Part shown: one piece after another, positions 24,473 through 33,790 of the stretch
Numbering within the stretch: the first letter of the stretch is position 1
Layout: every line of letters starts with the position of its first letter
Assembly (NCBI RefSeq): GCF_014647475.1
Contig: NZ_BMPG01000001.1
Span: forward strand, 496,001 to 560,000
DNA length: 64,000 nucleotides
Direction of reading: 5' to 3'
Source of the DNA: Halocalculus aciditolerans
Lineage (GTDB): Archaea; Halobacteriota; Halobacteria; Halobacteriales; Halobacteriaceae
The notes under the pieces: model-generated
What the model was told of the DNA's origin: nothing
The model's input: the letters and a program-made list of their open reading frames with translations, nothing else
Database searches by the model: none
Translations under genes and position numbers: made by a program

Positions 24473-26226
24473 TAGCGCTCCTCGACGTGCCGCACTTCGA
24501 CCGCCATCCCGCGGGTCGCGTCCGCCATCGCCGCGCCGTGCGTCGTCGCGCGTCCGACCGCGAACGCCTTCGGCCCTTCGACGACGACCTCGTCGCCCGG
24601 CCGAATCGACTCGTCCGCGGCGAGCACGCCCGGCGCGAGCACGCTCCCCTGCGGGACGAACCCGTCGATCTCGACCGTCTTCGTCGGCGTGTCGCTCGCC
24701 ACCCAGCGCTTCCCGCCCGCGAGCGTCAGCGAGAACGTCCCGTACTGCGGCACGAGCGCGCCCAGCTGCTCGCCGTCCGGCGCGATGGCCTGCAGCTTCG
24801 GATACCGCCCGCGCAGGTCGAACTCCCCGAGGAACTCGTCGCCCGCTCCCTGCCCGAACTGGAAGTCCGCGACCGCCCGCAGCGTCGCCTCCTCCTTCTC
24901 CGAGACGCGAATCTGGGACTCGCCCTTCAGCGTCTCCCGGAGGTTCACCAGGCTCTCGTCCGCCGTCGGGTGGTCCTCGACCGTGTACTCGAACGGCACG
25001 TCCACCTGCGCCTCGACGCGCTCACAGATCTCCCGGTAGCCTTCCTCCGGGACGTGCGCGATGACCCGCGGATACTCCGTCTGCTCCAGATACCGGGACA
25101 GGACGTCCACGACGAACGAGATCTCGTTCTCCGTCCACCGCCCCGTCACCACCGTGTCGTAATGCTGGGCGGGGTAGGTGAGTTCGAGCTCCTGCGGGAC
25201 GACGCCGATGGGCGACGTCATCGACGCGAGGTGCGCGCGGTACTTCGCCGCGTCCTGGAACTGCCGGTGGCTCTGACTCTCCGAGTAGGGTTTCGCCGCC
25301 GAACAAGGTACAAGAAGGAGCGGGTGGTCCGTGATGCGCTGCGTGAATCGCTCCGTCGCTCGCTGCGCGAACCGCTGAATCTCCGGCCGCCGAATCGTAT
25401 CCTCCGTCGCCGCGAGCAGGAGCGATTCGCGCATCATCGGCGTGCGCTCCTCCAGATAGCCGTACTGCTGGTCGAGGCCCCTGAGGACGCCCGTTCCGAA
25501 CGCCTCGTGCCGCGCCTGCCCCTCCAAGTAATCCCGCAAGCGACCGTCGCCGATGCGCCGCCGCACCCGCGACAGCTCCGCCCGCAGCGCGTTCAGGTTG
25601 TGCTCTGCGCAGTCCTCCCGGTCGAAGGACTCGACGCTCGTCTGACACGCCGGACACGCACAGGGGAGTTCGTCGAGGTCGTCGACGTCGTACTCGCCCT
25701 CCGTCGTCAGATACGTCCCCTGCGTCCCGCGGACGACGGCGCGATGCCCGTCCACGAGGTCCACGCCCGCGTACACGAGCGACGCCACGTTCCGCGGCGT
25801 CGCCACCCCCGAGAGGTAGAGCGCCGAATCCTCCGGAATCGCCTCCCGCGTCTCCACGACCTCCTCCACGAACGCGCTCGCGTAATCCACCAGCGCCGGC
25901 GACCCCGACAGCGCGTACACGTCCGCCCCGTAGTCCTCCGCCGTCTCCGGCGACACCACCGCGCCGTTCGGATAGTCGACATCCGGATACGTCACCGCGA
26001 ACGACTCCTGCACGCGCTCGTCCGTCCCCCGCGGGAACCCCCTGTGCGGCAGCATCGTCACCACCGACTCGTCCCCCTCCGGGACGTCGCGCTCCGCCGC
26101 CCACAGACTCCCCGCGTCCTCCACGAACTCGTCCGCCACGCACGGCGTCCGCACCGACTCCGACAGCCGAAGCTCGCCCACGCGCGCCGCGCCGTCCCGC
26201 GCGTGCACCTCGAAATACTCGGTCAT
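24472..26226 (-). CDS. arcS: archaeosine synthase ArcS (TgtA2)
   Basis: ArcS attaches lysine to preQ0 at tRNA position 15; RaSEA then cleaves the adduct to archaeosine. The 584-residue protein has a degenerate TGT-like N-terminal half, a zinc site (C189, C191, C194, H209) and the ArcS-specific motif PCSAAKPYSESQSH at 307-320, then a C-terminal PUA domain (about 505-584). The catalytic Asp context of true TGTs (TDSGSFQ) is missing, which separates it from tgtA next door. The ATG at 26226 gives MTEYFEVHARDG. tgtA follows upstream in the same direction after a 374-base gap that holds a dispersed element. Confidence 0.94.
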   Translation of the reverse strand: MTEYFEVHARDGAARVGELRLSESVRTPCVADEFVEDAGSLWAAERDVPEGDESVVTMLPHRGFPRGTDERVQESFAVTYPDVDYPNGAVVSPETAEDYGADVYALSGSPALVDYASAFVEEVVETREAIPEDSALYLSGVATPRNVASLVYAGVDLVDGHRAVVRGTQGTYLTTEGEYDVDDLDELPCACPACQTSVESFDREDCAEHNLNALRAELSRVRRRIGDGRLRDYLEGQARHEAFGTGVLRGLDQQYGYLEERTPMMRESLLLAATEDTIRRPEIQRFAQRATERFTQRITDHPLLLVPCSAAKPYSESQSHRQFQDAAKYRAHLASMTSPIGVVPQELELTYPAQHYDTVVTGRWTENEISFVVDVLSRYLEQTEYPRVIAHVPEEGYREICERVEAQVDVPFEYTVEDHPTADESLVNLRETLKGESQIRVSEKEEATLRAVADFQFGQGAGDEFLGEFDLRGRYPKLQAIAPDGEQLGALVPQYGTFSLTLAGGKRWVASDTPTKTVEIDGFVPQGSVLAPGVLAADESIRPGDEVVVEGPKAFAVGRATTHGAAMADATRGMAVEVRHVEER

Positions 26227-26600
26227 ACCCCAGAATCAGGCGGCGGGAGGGAACTATCTTCCCTTCCACACCCGCTAGAACGAGGGTTCAATTATTCAGG
26301 CGACGACACCGTTTTCGACGCCTCCGAAAGCCTCCTCTCGAACGGTGACTGTCTCGCCTTCGACGCTTCCGAAAGCCCCCTCCTTCTCGCGCCGGCTCTG
26401 CGACATATCGCTCGTTACACTCGCGATAGGGGTCGCAGACCTCGACGCGAGAACTCGGCCACGGCGGGACCGCCGGCCCCGCTTGCTCTCACTCGCCCCT
26501 TCGGGGCTCGCGAGAACCCTTTCGATTTCCCACCCGAAGTGAGTGTGTCGTCGGCCGGTTCGCGTGGTCGGTGTCGTCGCCGAAACAGGCGTCTGTTGGG
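26227..26600. other. 374-base gap with dispersed element between arcS and tgtA
   Basis: The gap contains a dispersed-element copy (26368-26534) and, just before it, a partial second copy of that element's start: TTCGACGCCTCCGAAAGCC near 26314-26332 against TTCGACGCTTCCGAAAGCC near 26359-26377. The last 60 bases before tgtA include AACAG/CTGTT as a weak hairpin. No gene is seen. Confidence 0.5.
26368..26534 (+). repeat. dispersed intergenic element, copy 2
   Basis: It begins TTCCGAAAGCCCCCTCC, continues with GACATATCGCTCG and CGCGATAGGGGTCGC, and ends ACCCTTTCGATTTCCCACC. It is about 50 bases longer than copy 1 because of an inserted GC-rich segment that contains a CGCCCCTTCGGGGCTCG hairpin. 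It is non-coding. Confidence 0.6.
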
Positions 26601-28103
26601 TTACTCGCCGTCGCCGTCTCCGCCGTTGTCGTCGCGGTCGGCGTCGATGTCGTAGAGTTCGACGCGTTCGGGGACGGCGGCGAGAGCGGTGTCGGGCCAG
26701 TCGTAGTGGGCGAGCGTGAAGTCGGTGTCGGGGTTGGCGTCGGCGAGCGCGGCGATTCCGCGCGCGGCGGCCGCATAGGCCTCGTCGTCGAGGCGGTCCG
26801 GGACCTCGCCCGTCACCGGGTAGGTCGTCGCGAGCGCCGTCGGGTACGGGCCGAACGGCGGTTTCACGCGGTATATCTCGTCGAAGTCGTCCGAGCCAGC
26901 GCCGGATTCGGAGAGGAGCACTTCGTCCGCCGTGTCGAGGCGGGGGAGGCGGGCGTGGTGGCGTTCGACCTCCGGTCGGCGGGCGGACTCGCCGGAGACG
27001 TAGAAGAAGGTGTCCTTGCTCGCGGGGTCGGAGCGCTCGTACTGGTCGGCGTGGTCGAGGAAGGCGCGGTAGCCGTCGAGCATCTCCGGGTGGCTGCGCG
27101 CGCGGGACTCCACGAGCTCCATCAGGCGGCCGCGCTTGATGGCGTGTTTCACGCGGCGGAGCTCCGCGAAGGAGACGTGGAGGTTGTGCTCCGCGAGCAG
27201 TTCCTCGCGCGCGGGGTCCGCGAGCGCCCGCACTTCGTCCGGCGAGTGCTCGCTGCACACCGCACACGAACACGGGAAGTGGTCGATGTCCGCGAGGTGC
27301 TCCGTTCCGCGCACCGTCATGTAGCGGTCGTCGCGGGCGTAGATGGCGTACGCCGCCGAGTCGAAGAGGTCACACCCGAGGGCCGCCGCGAGCGCGAACA
27401 TCATCGGGTGGCCCGCGCCGAAGAGGTGCACGGGCGCGTCGCTCCCGAGGCCGCGCTTCGCCGCCGCGACGACGTCCGCCATGTCCGCGTAGCGGTAGTC
27501 GTTCAGGAGCGGCACCACCGCGCCGACCGGGAAGACGTCGAGGTCCGTCCCGTACGCGTGTTCGGCCGCCGCCTCCCGCAGGTCGACGTGCGTCGACCCC
27601 TGCACCGGCGCGTTCACCAGCATCTCGCCGACGTCCATCCCCTCCGCCAGCGCCAGCGCCTCCTCCGTCTCGCCCAACTGAATCTCCGCCGACTCCCGCG
27701 ACGCGTCCGGCGGCGTCGGAATGTCCACTGGCGTGCCGATGTCGCTCCCGATGTCGCGCTGGAACTCGATGATGTCCTCGGTGTCCGTGTCGATTTCGCC
27801 GTACTCCGCGAGCTGGAACGACCCCGAGTCCGTCATGATCGCGCCGTCGAACCCCAGCATCTCGTGGAGCCCCTTCTCCAGCGCTTCCTCCCGGAGGTCG
27901 TCGTCGGACTTGATGATGTAGGAGTTCGTGATGAGCATCTCCGCGCCGAACTCCGTGAACGTCGACGGCTCGATGGTGATGAGGTTCGGGTTCACCACCG
28001 GCATCAGCGTCGGCGTCTCCACCGTCACGCCCGCGCGCGGCACCCGGAGTTCGCCGATACGCCCGCCCGCGTCCTGCCGCCGAATCTCGAAGATATCCCG
28101 CAT
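26601..28103 (-). CDS. tgtA: archaeosine tRNA-guanine transglycosylase
   Basis: TgtA swaps guanine-15 of archaeal tRNA for preQ0, the first tRNA-level step to archaeosine. The 500-residue enzyme carries the substrate-binding TDSGSFQ at 91-97, the [13 protein letters not shown] segment and a zinc site around CSCAVCSEH (near 279-287) with a later HNLHV. The C-terminal extension is shorter than in ArcS. The ATG at 28103 starts [20 protein letters not shown], aligned with the ArcS N terminus (both contain a GELR block), showing their common origin. Confidence 0.95.
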   Translation of the reverse strand: MRDIFEIRRQDAGGRIGELRVPRAGVTVETPTLMPVVNPNLITIEPSTFTEFGAEMLITNSYIIKSDDDLREEALEKGLHEMLGFDGAIMTDSGSFQLAEYGEIDTDTEDIIEFQRDIGSDIGTPVDIPTPPDASRESAEIQLGETEEALALAEGMDVGEMLVNAPVQGSTHVDLREAAAEHAYGTDLDVFPVGAVVPLLNDYRYADMADVVAAAKRGLGSDAPVHLFGAGHPMMFALAAALGCDLFDSAAYAIYARDDRYMTVRGTEHLADIDHFPCSCAVCSEHSPDEVRALADPAREELLAEHNLHVSFAELRRVKHAIKRGRLMELVESRARSHPEMLDGYRAFLDHADQYERSDPASKDTFFYVSGESARRPEVERHHARLPRLDTADEVLLSESGAGSDDFDEIYRVKPPFGPYPTALATTYPVTGEVPDRLDDEAYAAAARGIAALADANPDTDFTLAHYDWPDTALAAVPERVELYDIDADRDDNGGDGDGE

Positions 28104-28167
28104 TACCTCTATCCTAATGGTCCGACCGGTAAAACCGCGCGATTGCGCGTCGACTCGCGACGGCCGC

Positions 28168-28647
28168 TCAGAGAATCGGCTCGGACTGCCCGTAGGCGGC
28201 GACGACCACCGCGGAGGCGTACTCGCCGGGGTCGGCGTCGACGCTCACCGTCCGCACTTCTTCATCCTCGAAGTCCCAGTCCCGGAGGTCGCGGCCGGCG
28301 TCGAGCCCCTCGCGCACGCGCCGCTCGATGTCGTCGGCGTCGGTTTCGTCGGCGACTTCGTAGAAGAGCCCGGGGTCGCCGTTCGCGCTCGTCGCCCAGC
28401 CGAGGCCGGCGGTGACGTGCCGGGGGCCTGCCGTGCTCGCGTGCGCCTCGACGACCGTGAGGCGGTTCCCGGCCGGGCCGAGGTCGGGCGCGGTCCCGAC
28501 GGCCTCGACGGCCGCGCCGCCCGGAACCACGGAGGAGACGGCGACGAGGTTGTAGTTGTGGAGGTTCGCGTCCGCGAGCGCGGCGTCGTACGCGCTCATC
28601 GCCGTCGGCCCCGTCCCCGTGCCCCACGCGACTCGAATCGTCTGCAT
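28168..28647 (-). CDS. pdaD: pyruvoyl-dependent arginine decarboxylase
   Basis: PdaD makes agmatine from arginine. In archaea agmatine feeds polyamines and, through TiaS, the agmatidine of isoleucine tRNA. The 159-residue proenzyme cleaves itself between two serines; here the site is Ser38-Ser39 in [13 protein letters not shown], and the second serine would become the pyruvoyl group. The YNLVAVSS context and [11 protein letters not shown] later match the family. The ATG at 28647 starts [15 protein letters not shown]. It lies 64 bases upstream of tgtA and is probably cotranscribed, a theme of tRNA modification. Confidence 0.93.
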   Translation of the reverse strand: MQTIRVAWGTGTGPTAMSAYDAALADANLHNYNLVAVSSVVPGGAAVEAVGTAPDLGPAGNRLTVVEAHASTAGPRHVTAGLGWATSANGDPGLFYEVADETDADDIERRVREGLDAGRDLRDWDFEDEEVRTVSVDADPGEYASAVVVAAYGQSEPIL

Positions 28648-28689
28648 ACCCGAGGCGAGGCGACTGTCTCGGTAAGGGCCTTCGGTTCG

Positions 28690-29433
28690 CTACACGAGCG
28701 AGAGCGCGATTGTCACGACTGCGACGATACCGGCGGCGACGGCGGCGTCGGAGACGCGGAGCGAGCGCGCGTGCGCCAGGCCGTGCGTCCAGATGTACGC
28801 CTGCCAGACGCCGGCGACGAGCCCGCCGACGGCCGCCCACGCGTTGCCGGTGGACGAAGAGAGCGTGCGGAGCTGCTGGACGAGCACCTCGGGGTCGTTC
28901 GAGAACGCCGTCCCGCGGACGAGGAGCGTGAACCCGACGAGCGCGAACGCGGCCTGCACGATAGTCGGGACGACCGCCCATCCGGCGACGGTGAGCGTCC
29001 CGGCGAACGACCCCTCGCCCCCGAGGAGCCACGTGGCGGCGTGGAGCGCGGCCGCGACGAGCACCCAGCCGAGCAGTGAGGCGACGAAGACGAACGGGAG
29101 GCGGCCGACGAACGCCGACCAGACTTTCGCGCCGACGGACACCTGCTTCGTCTGCGGCTCGTCAATCGTGCAGGGCTCCGGCGTCGAGTTCATCTCCGCG
29201 AACGACTCGCAGGTCGCGTCCGACCACGGCTCCATCGTCGTCACCGTCACCGTCGCGTCGATGTTCGAGGTGAACAGCCATCCCATCGCCGCGACGGCGG
29301 CCGTCGTCACCGCGCTCACCGCGAGCACGACGCCGAACGCGCGGCCGAGCGACCACGCGCCGTCACGCTCGAAGAACGCATCGGGGCGAACGAGGAGGTC
29401 GAAGAGGGCGTGGAGGGACTGTCGGAACTGCAT
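28690..29433 (-). CDS. Yip1-domain membrane protein
   Basis: A 247-residue membrane protein with five or six hydrophobic segments and the Yip1-like start (MQFRQSLHALFDLLVRPDAFF). A roughly 50-residue extracytoplasmic loop after the first helix contains two cysteines that could form a disulfide. The ATG at 29433 is preferred over one 36 bases upstream because it starts at the conserved LLxRPxxFF region. It lies 42 bases upstream of pdaD. Function in archaea is unknown. Confidence 0.8.
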   Translation of the reverse strand: MQFRQSLHALFDLLVRPDAFFERDGAWSLGRAFGVVLAVSAVTTAAVAAMGWLFTSNIDATVTVTTMEPWSDATCESFAEMNSTPEPCTIDEPQTKQVSVGAKVWSAFVGRLPFVFVASLLGWVLVAAALHAATWLLGGEGSFAGTLTVAGWAVVPTIVQAAFALVGFTLLVRGTAFSNDPEVLVQQLRTLSSSTGNAWAAVGGLVAGVWQAYIWTHGLAHARSLRVSDAAVAAGIVAVVTIALSLV

Positions 29434-29499
29434 ACGGGGGTCGCTATCCCGCGCGTCCGGAATAAACACTCGGACTGCCGTCAGGACGAATAGTCACTT

Positions 29500-30522
29500 T
29501 CACTCCACGGCCTTCCGGAGCGTGAGTCGGTAGCGCTCGCCGTCTATTTCGACGTAGGCGATGCGGCCGAGGTCCCGCGGCGGGAGGTCGCGGAGGAGGC
29601 GTTCGCGCGCGTGAATCGCCGCCGTGACGTTCTGCCGGTCGCCCGACCACTCGATGGTCCCGTTCTCCACGACGTCGACGAGCAGCCGGCGCTCCCGGTC
29701 GGTGAGGTTCGACGCGGAGAGGTTCGTCACGTAGTCGTCCCGAATCGACGCGGCGAACGCCGACGCGTTCGGCGCGACCTCGCTGAACGCGTAGCGGGTC
29801 GTGTAGCGCTCGACGCGCTGGCGCTCGTCGAGCGACGCCGCGAAGTACTGCCCCTCGTACGCGACGAAGTGGACGTCTCCGTCGAGGAGCGTCGCGCTCG
29901 CGGGCGCGGTGTCGTTCGCGTAGAAGACGAAACACCCCGCCGAGAACGCCCCCTCGCCCGCGTCGGGGACGTCGCCGTCCGCGGGGAGGCACTCGGAGAA
30001 CGCGCGCCGGTCGGCCGCGGAGAGATTCCCGACCGCCGTCGCCTCCGCCGCCGCGCGCTCCACGTCGTACTCCGAGGCCGGCGACGCGACCGGCCCGGAG
30101 AGGTCGAACCGGAACGCCTCCCGCGTCTCCCTCTCTACCGTCGTCGCGCTCACCCGGTAGTACGTCCCGTTCACCCGGAGAGAGTCGCCGTCGTCGAACG
30201 GCCCGTCCGCCCCGACGTGCCTCACCGTGACCGTTCCGTTCGCCGCCGCCTCCCGGGCGAGCGCCGGCCGCTCTCCGTGCGTCGGCTCCGGCGCGACGTC
30301 ACGCGCCATCTCCGCCGCCGAAACCTCGCTCGCGCGGAACGTGAACGACCGATACCACCCGTCAGCGCCCATCCCCGCGTACGTCGTCGACGTCGTCGTC
30401 TCCGCCGGCGTCGAAGTCGTTTCCGTCGGCTGCGTCGACGTCGTCTGCGGCGACCCGCCGACGCAGCCGGCGGCGACCACCACGACGAGCAGGAGGGCGA
30501 GCGTCGCGTGCGAACGCGCCAT
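29500..30522 (-). CDS. hypothetical lipoprotein
   Basis: A 340-residue exported protein. The signal ends in a lipobox (VVVAAGCVGG), so the mature N-terminal Cys is probably lipidated. A Thr/Ser-rich linker follows, then about 270 residues without a recognised domain; two later cysteines and several N-glycosylation sequons are present. The ATG at 30522 is chosen over a GTG six bases upstream. It is separated from the Yip1 gene by 66 bases on the same strand. Confidence 0.85.
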   Translation of the reverse strand: MARSHATLALLLVVVVAAGCVGGSPQTTSTQPTETTSTPAETTTSTTYAGMGADGWYRSFTFRASEVSAAEMARDVAPEPTHGERPALAREAAANGTVTVRHVGADGPFDDGDSLRVNGTYYRVSATTVERETREAFRFDLSGPVASPASEYDVERAAAEATAVGNLSAADRRAFSECLPADGDVPDAGEGAFSAGCFVFYANDTAPASATLLDGDVHFVAYEGQYFAASLDERQRVERYTTRYAFSEVAPNASAFAASIRDDYVTNLSASNLTDRERRLLVDVVENGTIEWSGDRQNVTAAIHARERLLRDLPPRDLGRIAYVEIDGERYRLTLRKAVE

Positions 30523-30595
30523 ACCCACCGCTACCGACGGCCTCAGTAAATGTCTTCTGCGAGAAAAATCCGATTCCAGTTACCGGAGCGCCCGT

Positions 30596-31822
30596 CTAGT
30601 GGAGGTACGTCGCGTACGTCGACGTCCCGTCCTCGGACTCCTGTTCGAGCTTCGCGCGGGCGTCCTCGAAGTCCTGCATCGTGACCTCGTTCCGGCCGTC
30701 GCGGATGGCGAACATCCCCGCCTCCGTCGTGAGGGATTCGAGCTGCGCGCCGCTGAAGCCCTCCGTCTTCTCTGCGAGCGTCGCGTAATCCACCGCCTCG
30801 GCGAGGTTCATGTCCTTCGTGTGGATCTCGAGGATGCGTTCGCGCGCCGCCTGCTCGGGGTTCGGCACCTCGATGAGGCGGTCGAAGCGCCCCGGGCGGA
30901 GAATCGCCGAATCGAGCATGTCGAAGCGGTTCGTCGCCGCGATGATGCGGACGTCGCCGCGCTCGTCGAAGCCGTCCATCTCGGAGAGGAGCTGCATCAT
31001 CGTCCGCTGAACCTCGGCGTCACCCGACGTCTTCGAGTCCGTGCGCTCCGCCGCCACGGCGTCGATCTCGTCGATGAAGACGATGGCCGGCTCCTTCTGC
31101 TCCGCGAGGTCGAAGAGGTCGCGGACGAGCCGCGACCCCTCGCCGATGAACTTCTGGACGAGCTCGCTGCCGGCCATCTTGATGAACGTCGCGTCTGTCT
31201 CGTTCGCGACGGCCTTCGCCATCATCGTCTTTCCTGTACCTGGCGGCCCGTGGAGGAGCACGCCGCTCGGCGGCTCGACGCCCACCTGCTCGAACTGCTC
31301 CGGATTCACGAGCGGGTCCTCGACCGCCTCGCGGACCTCCGTCAGCTCCTCTTCCAGACCGCCGATGTCCGCGTACTCGACGCTCGGCGACTCGTCGACC
31401 TCCATCGCCTGCGCGCGAGCGTCCGTCTCGGCGTCCAGAATCCGCTGCACCGCGAAGGAGTCGTTGATGGCGACGCGGTCGCCGACCTCGATGTCCTCGC
31501 GGATGCGGTCGGAGAGCTCCGTCAAGACCTCCTGGTTGTTCCCGTGTTGCTTGATGACCGCGCCGTCCTCCGAGAGGTCCTCGACGGTCGCGACGTAGAG
31601 CGACGCCGTCTTCAGCGTCTCGTTCTCCCGCTGCAGGCGGTCGACGTCCTCGCGGAGGTCCTCGCGGTGGTCGCGAACGGACTCGAGCTGCGCTTCGAGC
31701 TGCTCGCGCACGTCCACGAGGTCCGCGTAGTGGTCTTCGAGCGCTGCGAGGTGTTCTGTAGGCGTAGATTCCGGGTCGAGATCCAGCGTAGGCCGGTCCG
31801 GTAAAGATGGGCTCCGGGACAT
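30596..31822 (-). CDS. pan: proteasome-activating nucleotidase (PAN AAA ATPase)
   Basis: PAN is the hexameric AAA ATPase that unfolds substrates for the archaeal 20S proteasome. The 408-residue protein has an N-terminal coiled coil (about 22-72), an OB domain (about 75-135), Walker A GPPGTGKT at 192-199, Walker B IVFIDEID at 247-254 and the second region RPGRFDR. The C terminus is TYATYLH: the last Tyr is third from the end rather than second, so the usual HbYX gate-opening motif is not in its standard register. The start is the ATG at 31822. It is divided from pepF by 59 bases. Confidence 0.95.
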   Translation of the reverse strand: MSRSPSLPDRPTLDLDPESTPTEHLAALEDHYADLVDVREQLEAQLESVRDHREDLREDVDRLQRENETLKTASLYVATVEDLSEDGAVIKQHGNNQEVLTELSDRIREDIEVGDRVAINDSFAVQRILDAETDARAQAMEVDESPSVEYADIGGLEEELTEVREAVEDPLVNPEQFEQVGVEPPSGVLLHGPPGTGKTMMAKAVANETDATFIKMAGSELVQKFIGEGSRLVRDLFDLAEQKEPAIVFIDEIDAVAAERTDSKTSGDAEVQRTMMQLLSEMDGFDERGDVRIIAATNRFDMLDSAILRPGRFDRLIEVPNPEQAARERILEIHTKDMNLAEAVDYATLAEKTEGFSGAQLESLTTEAGMFAIRDGRNEVTMQDFEDARAKLEQESEDGTSTYATYLH

Positions 31823-31881
31823 CCTGTTACTCCACGTGTATGCCCCGGACAAAGAAGTTCCTTTGGGTCACGTACCCCCGA

Positions 31882-33681
31882 TCAGACGAGGTCCGCGACC
31901 GTGTCGAGGTGGTCGTCGTACGCGTCGATAGCCGCCTCAACGGGGTCTGACGACCGCATGTCGACGCCCGCGATATCGAGGAGCTCCATCGGGTACTGCG
32001 TGCTCCCGGACGCCAGGAAGTCGAGGTAGTCCGACGCCGCCGACTCGCCCTCGTCGAGAATGCGGTCGACGATGGCGACCGCCGCCGAGATGCCTGTCGC
32101 GTACTGGTAGACGTAGTAGTTGTAGTAGAAGTGCGGGATGCGCATCCACTCACGCGCGATGTGCTCGTCGACGTTCATCGGGTCGTAGTACTTCCCCTTC
32201 AGGTCGCCGTACGCCTCGTCCAGCACGTCCGGCGTGAGCGGCTGTCCCTCCTCCTCCATCGTGTGAATCTGGTGTTCGAAGTCCGCGAAGAGCGTCTGCC
32301 GGAAGAGCGTCGACCGGAAGCGCTCTAAGTACTCGTTCAGCACGTGCAGGCGGAACTCCTCGTCCTCCACGACGTCGAGCAAGTGATGGGTGAGCAGCGC
32401 CTCGTTCACCGTCGACGCCACCTCGGCGACGAAGATCTCGTAGTTCGAGTAGACGTACGGCTGGCTCTCGCTCGTCAGCTGGCTGTGGAGGCTGTGCCCG
32501 AGCTCGTGCGCGAGCGTGTACATCGACGGGATGTCCTGCTGGTAGTTCATCAAGATGAACGGCTGCGTGTCGTACGTCCCACCAGAGTACGCGCCCGAGC
32601 GCTTCCCCCGGTTCTCGTAGACGTCCACCCACCGCGACTCCAGCCCCGCCGAGACGCGCTCCTGGTACTCCTCGCCCAGCGGAGCCATCGCTTCGACGAC
32701 GTAGGACGCCGCGCGGTCGTAGTCGAGCTCCGGGCTCTCCGACTCCACGAGCGGCATGTAGAGGTCCCACGGCTGCAGCTCGTCGACGCCGAGCGCCTCC
32801 CGCTTCAGCTTCGCGTGCCGATGCAGCACGTGGAGGTTCTCGTCCACCGTGTCCACGAGGTTGTCGTAGACTTCGACGGGGACGTTCGGCCCGTCGAGCG
32901 CCGCCTCTCGCGCCGTCTCGTAGAACCGCGCGTCCGCCGACTTCACGTCACCTTTTACCGAGTACTGCAGGCTCGTCCCGATCGTGTTCCGCACGCCCTC
33001 CAACTCCTCGAAGAACGACTCGTGCACCGTCTGTCGGAACTCTCTGTCCTGGTTCTTCAGGAGCTTCGTGAAGTTCGACTGCGTGATCTCCACCTCGCTC
33101 CCGTCCGGCTTCTCGACCGTGGGGAAGGTCACGTCCGCGTTCGTCAGCTTCCCGTAGATGTCGCTCGGCGCGCCCATGACCTCACCGAGGTCCGAGAGCA
33201 GCTCCTCGACCTCCGCGCTCCGCGTGTGCGCCTTCATCCGCAGCACGTCGTCGAGGTAGTGATCGTACTCCTCCAGCCCCTCCGTCTCCTCGACCATCGC
33301 GTCGAGCGCGTCAGCGTCGAGCGACTGGACTTCCGGCTCGATGAACGACGCCGCCGCCGACGCCTCCGACGCCAGCGCGGACGCCCGCGCCGACATCCCC
33401 TGGTACTCTTGGTCGCGCGTGTCCTCGTCGCTCCGCATCCGCGCGTACGCCGACACCGTCGACACCTCCCGCATAATCTCGTCCCGCAGCCGGAGGAGTT
33501 CGAGGAGCGTCTCGCCGTCCGCGACCGCCTCGCCCTCGTAGGCTTCGAGCTCCGAGAGGCGTTCCTGGACGGCGTCGAACGCCGCCTCCCACTCCTCGTC
33601 GCTCCCGTAGATACTCTCCAAGTCCCACTTGTACTCGCTCTCGATCTCGCCTCGCTCCGGCACGCCGGACTCGCTACTCAT
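31882..33681 (-). CDS. pepF: oligoendopeptidase F (M3 metallopeptidase)
   Basis: PepF hydrolyses short peptides in the cytoplasm. The 599-residue enzyme has the zinc motif HELGH at about 392-396 with the downstream Glu in the VAEVASTVNEALL helix, and the family's helical N-terminal lid. The ATG at 33681 is preferred over the GTG nine bases upstream. It probably cooperates with PAN and the M28 peptidase next door in peptide recycling, since these genes are neighbours. Confidence 0.94.
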   Translation of the reverse strand: MSSESGVPERGEIESEYKWDLESIYGSDEEWEAAFDAVQERLSELEAYEGEAVADGETLLELLRLRDEIMREVSTVSAYARMRSDEDTRDQEYQGMSARASALASEASAAASFIEPEVQSLDADALDAMVEETEGLEEYDHYLDDVLRMKAHTRSAEVEELLSDLGEVMGAPSDIYGKLTNADVTFPTVEKPDGSEVEITQSNFTKLLKNQDREFRQTVHESFFEELEGVRNTIGTSLQYSVKGDVKSADARFYETAREAALDGPNVPVEVYDNLVDTVDENLHVLHRHAKLKREALGVDELQPWDLYMPLVESESPELDYDRAASYVVEAMAPLGEEYQERVSAGLESRWVDVYENRGKRSGAYSGGTYDTQPFILMNYQQDIPSMYTLAHELGHSLHSQLTSESQPYVYSNYEIFVAEVASTVNEALLTHHLLDVVEDEEFRLHVLNEYLERFRSTLFRQTLFADFEHQIHTMEEEGQPLTPDVLDEAYGDLKGKYYDPMNVDEHIAREWMRIPHFYYNYYVYQYATGISAAVAIVDRILDEGESAASDYLDFLASGSTQYPMELLDIAGVDMRSSDPVEAAIDAYDDHLDTVADLV

Positions 33682-33790
33682 GTCCGACACGTTTCACGCG
33701 CCGAGGTTAAGCGTTCCTCAACCCACCGCGCGCTTCCGGCGGCCGCCGCCGACGCCGACAGTTAAGGCCGTCCCGTCCCCTCTTTCCGCT

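Noticed and set aside
24487-26655. A 722-codon frame antisense to arcS
   Set aside because: Arg-rich shadow with no motif; arcS on the other strand has clear catalytic and PUA signatures.
26571-28415. A 614-codon frame antisense to tgtA
   Set aside because: Shadow of tgtA; Val/Arg/Gly-rich without motifs.
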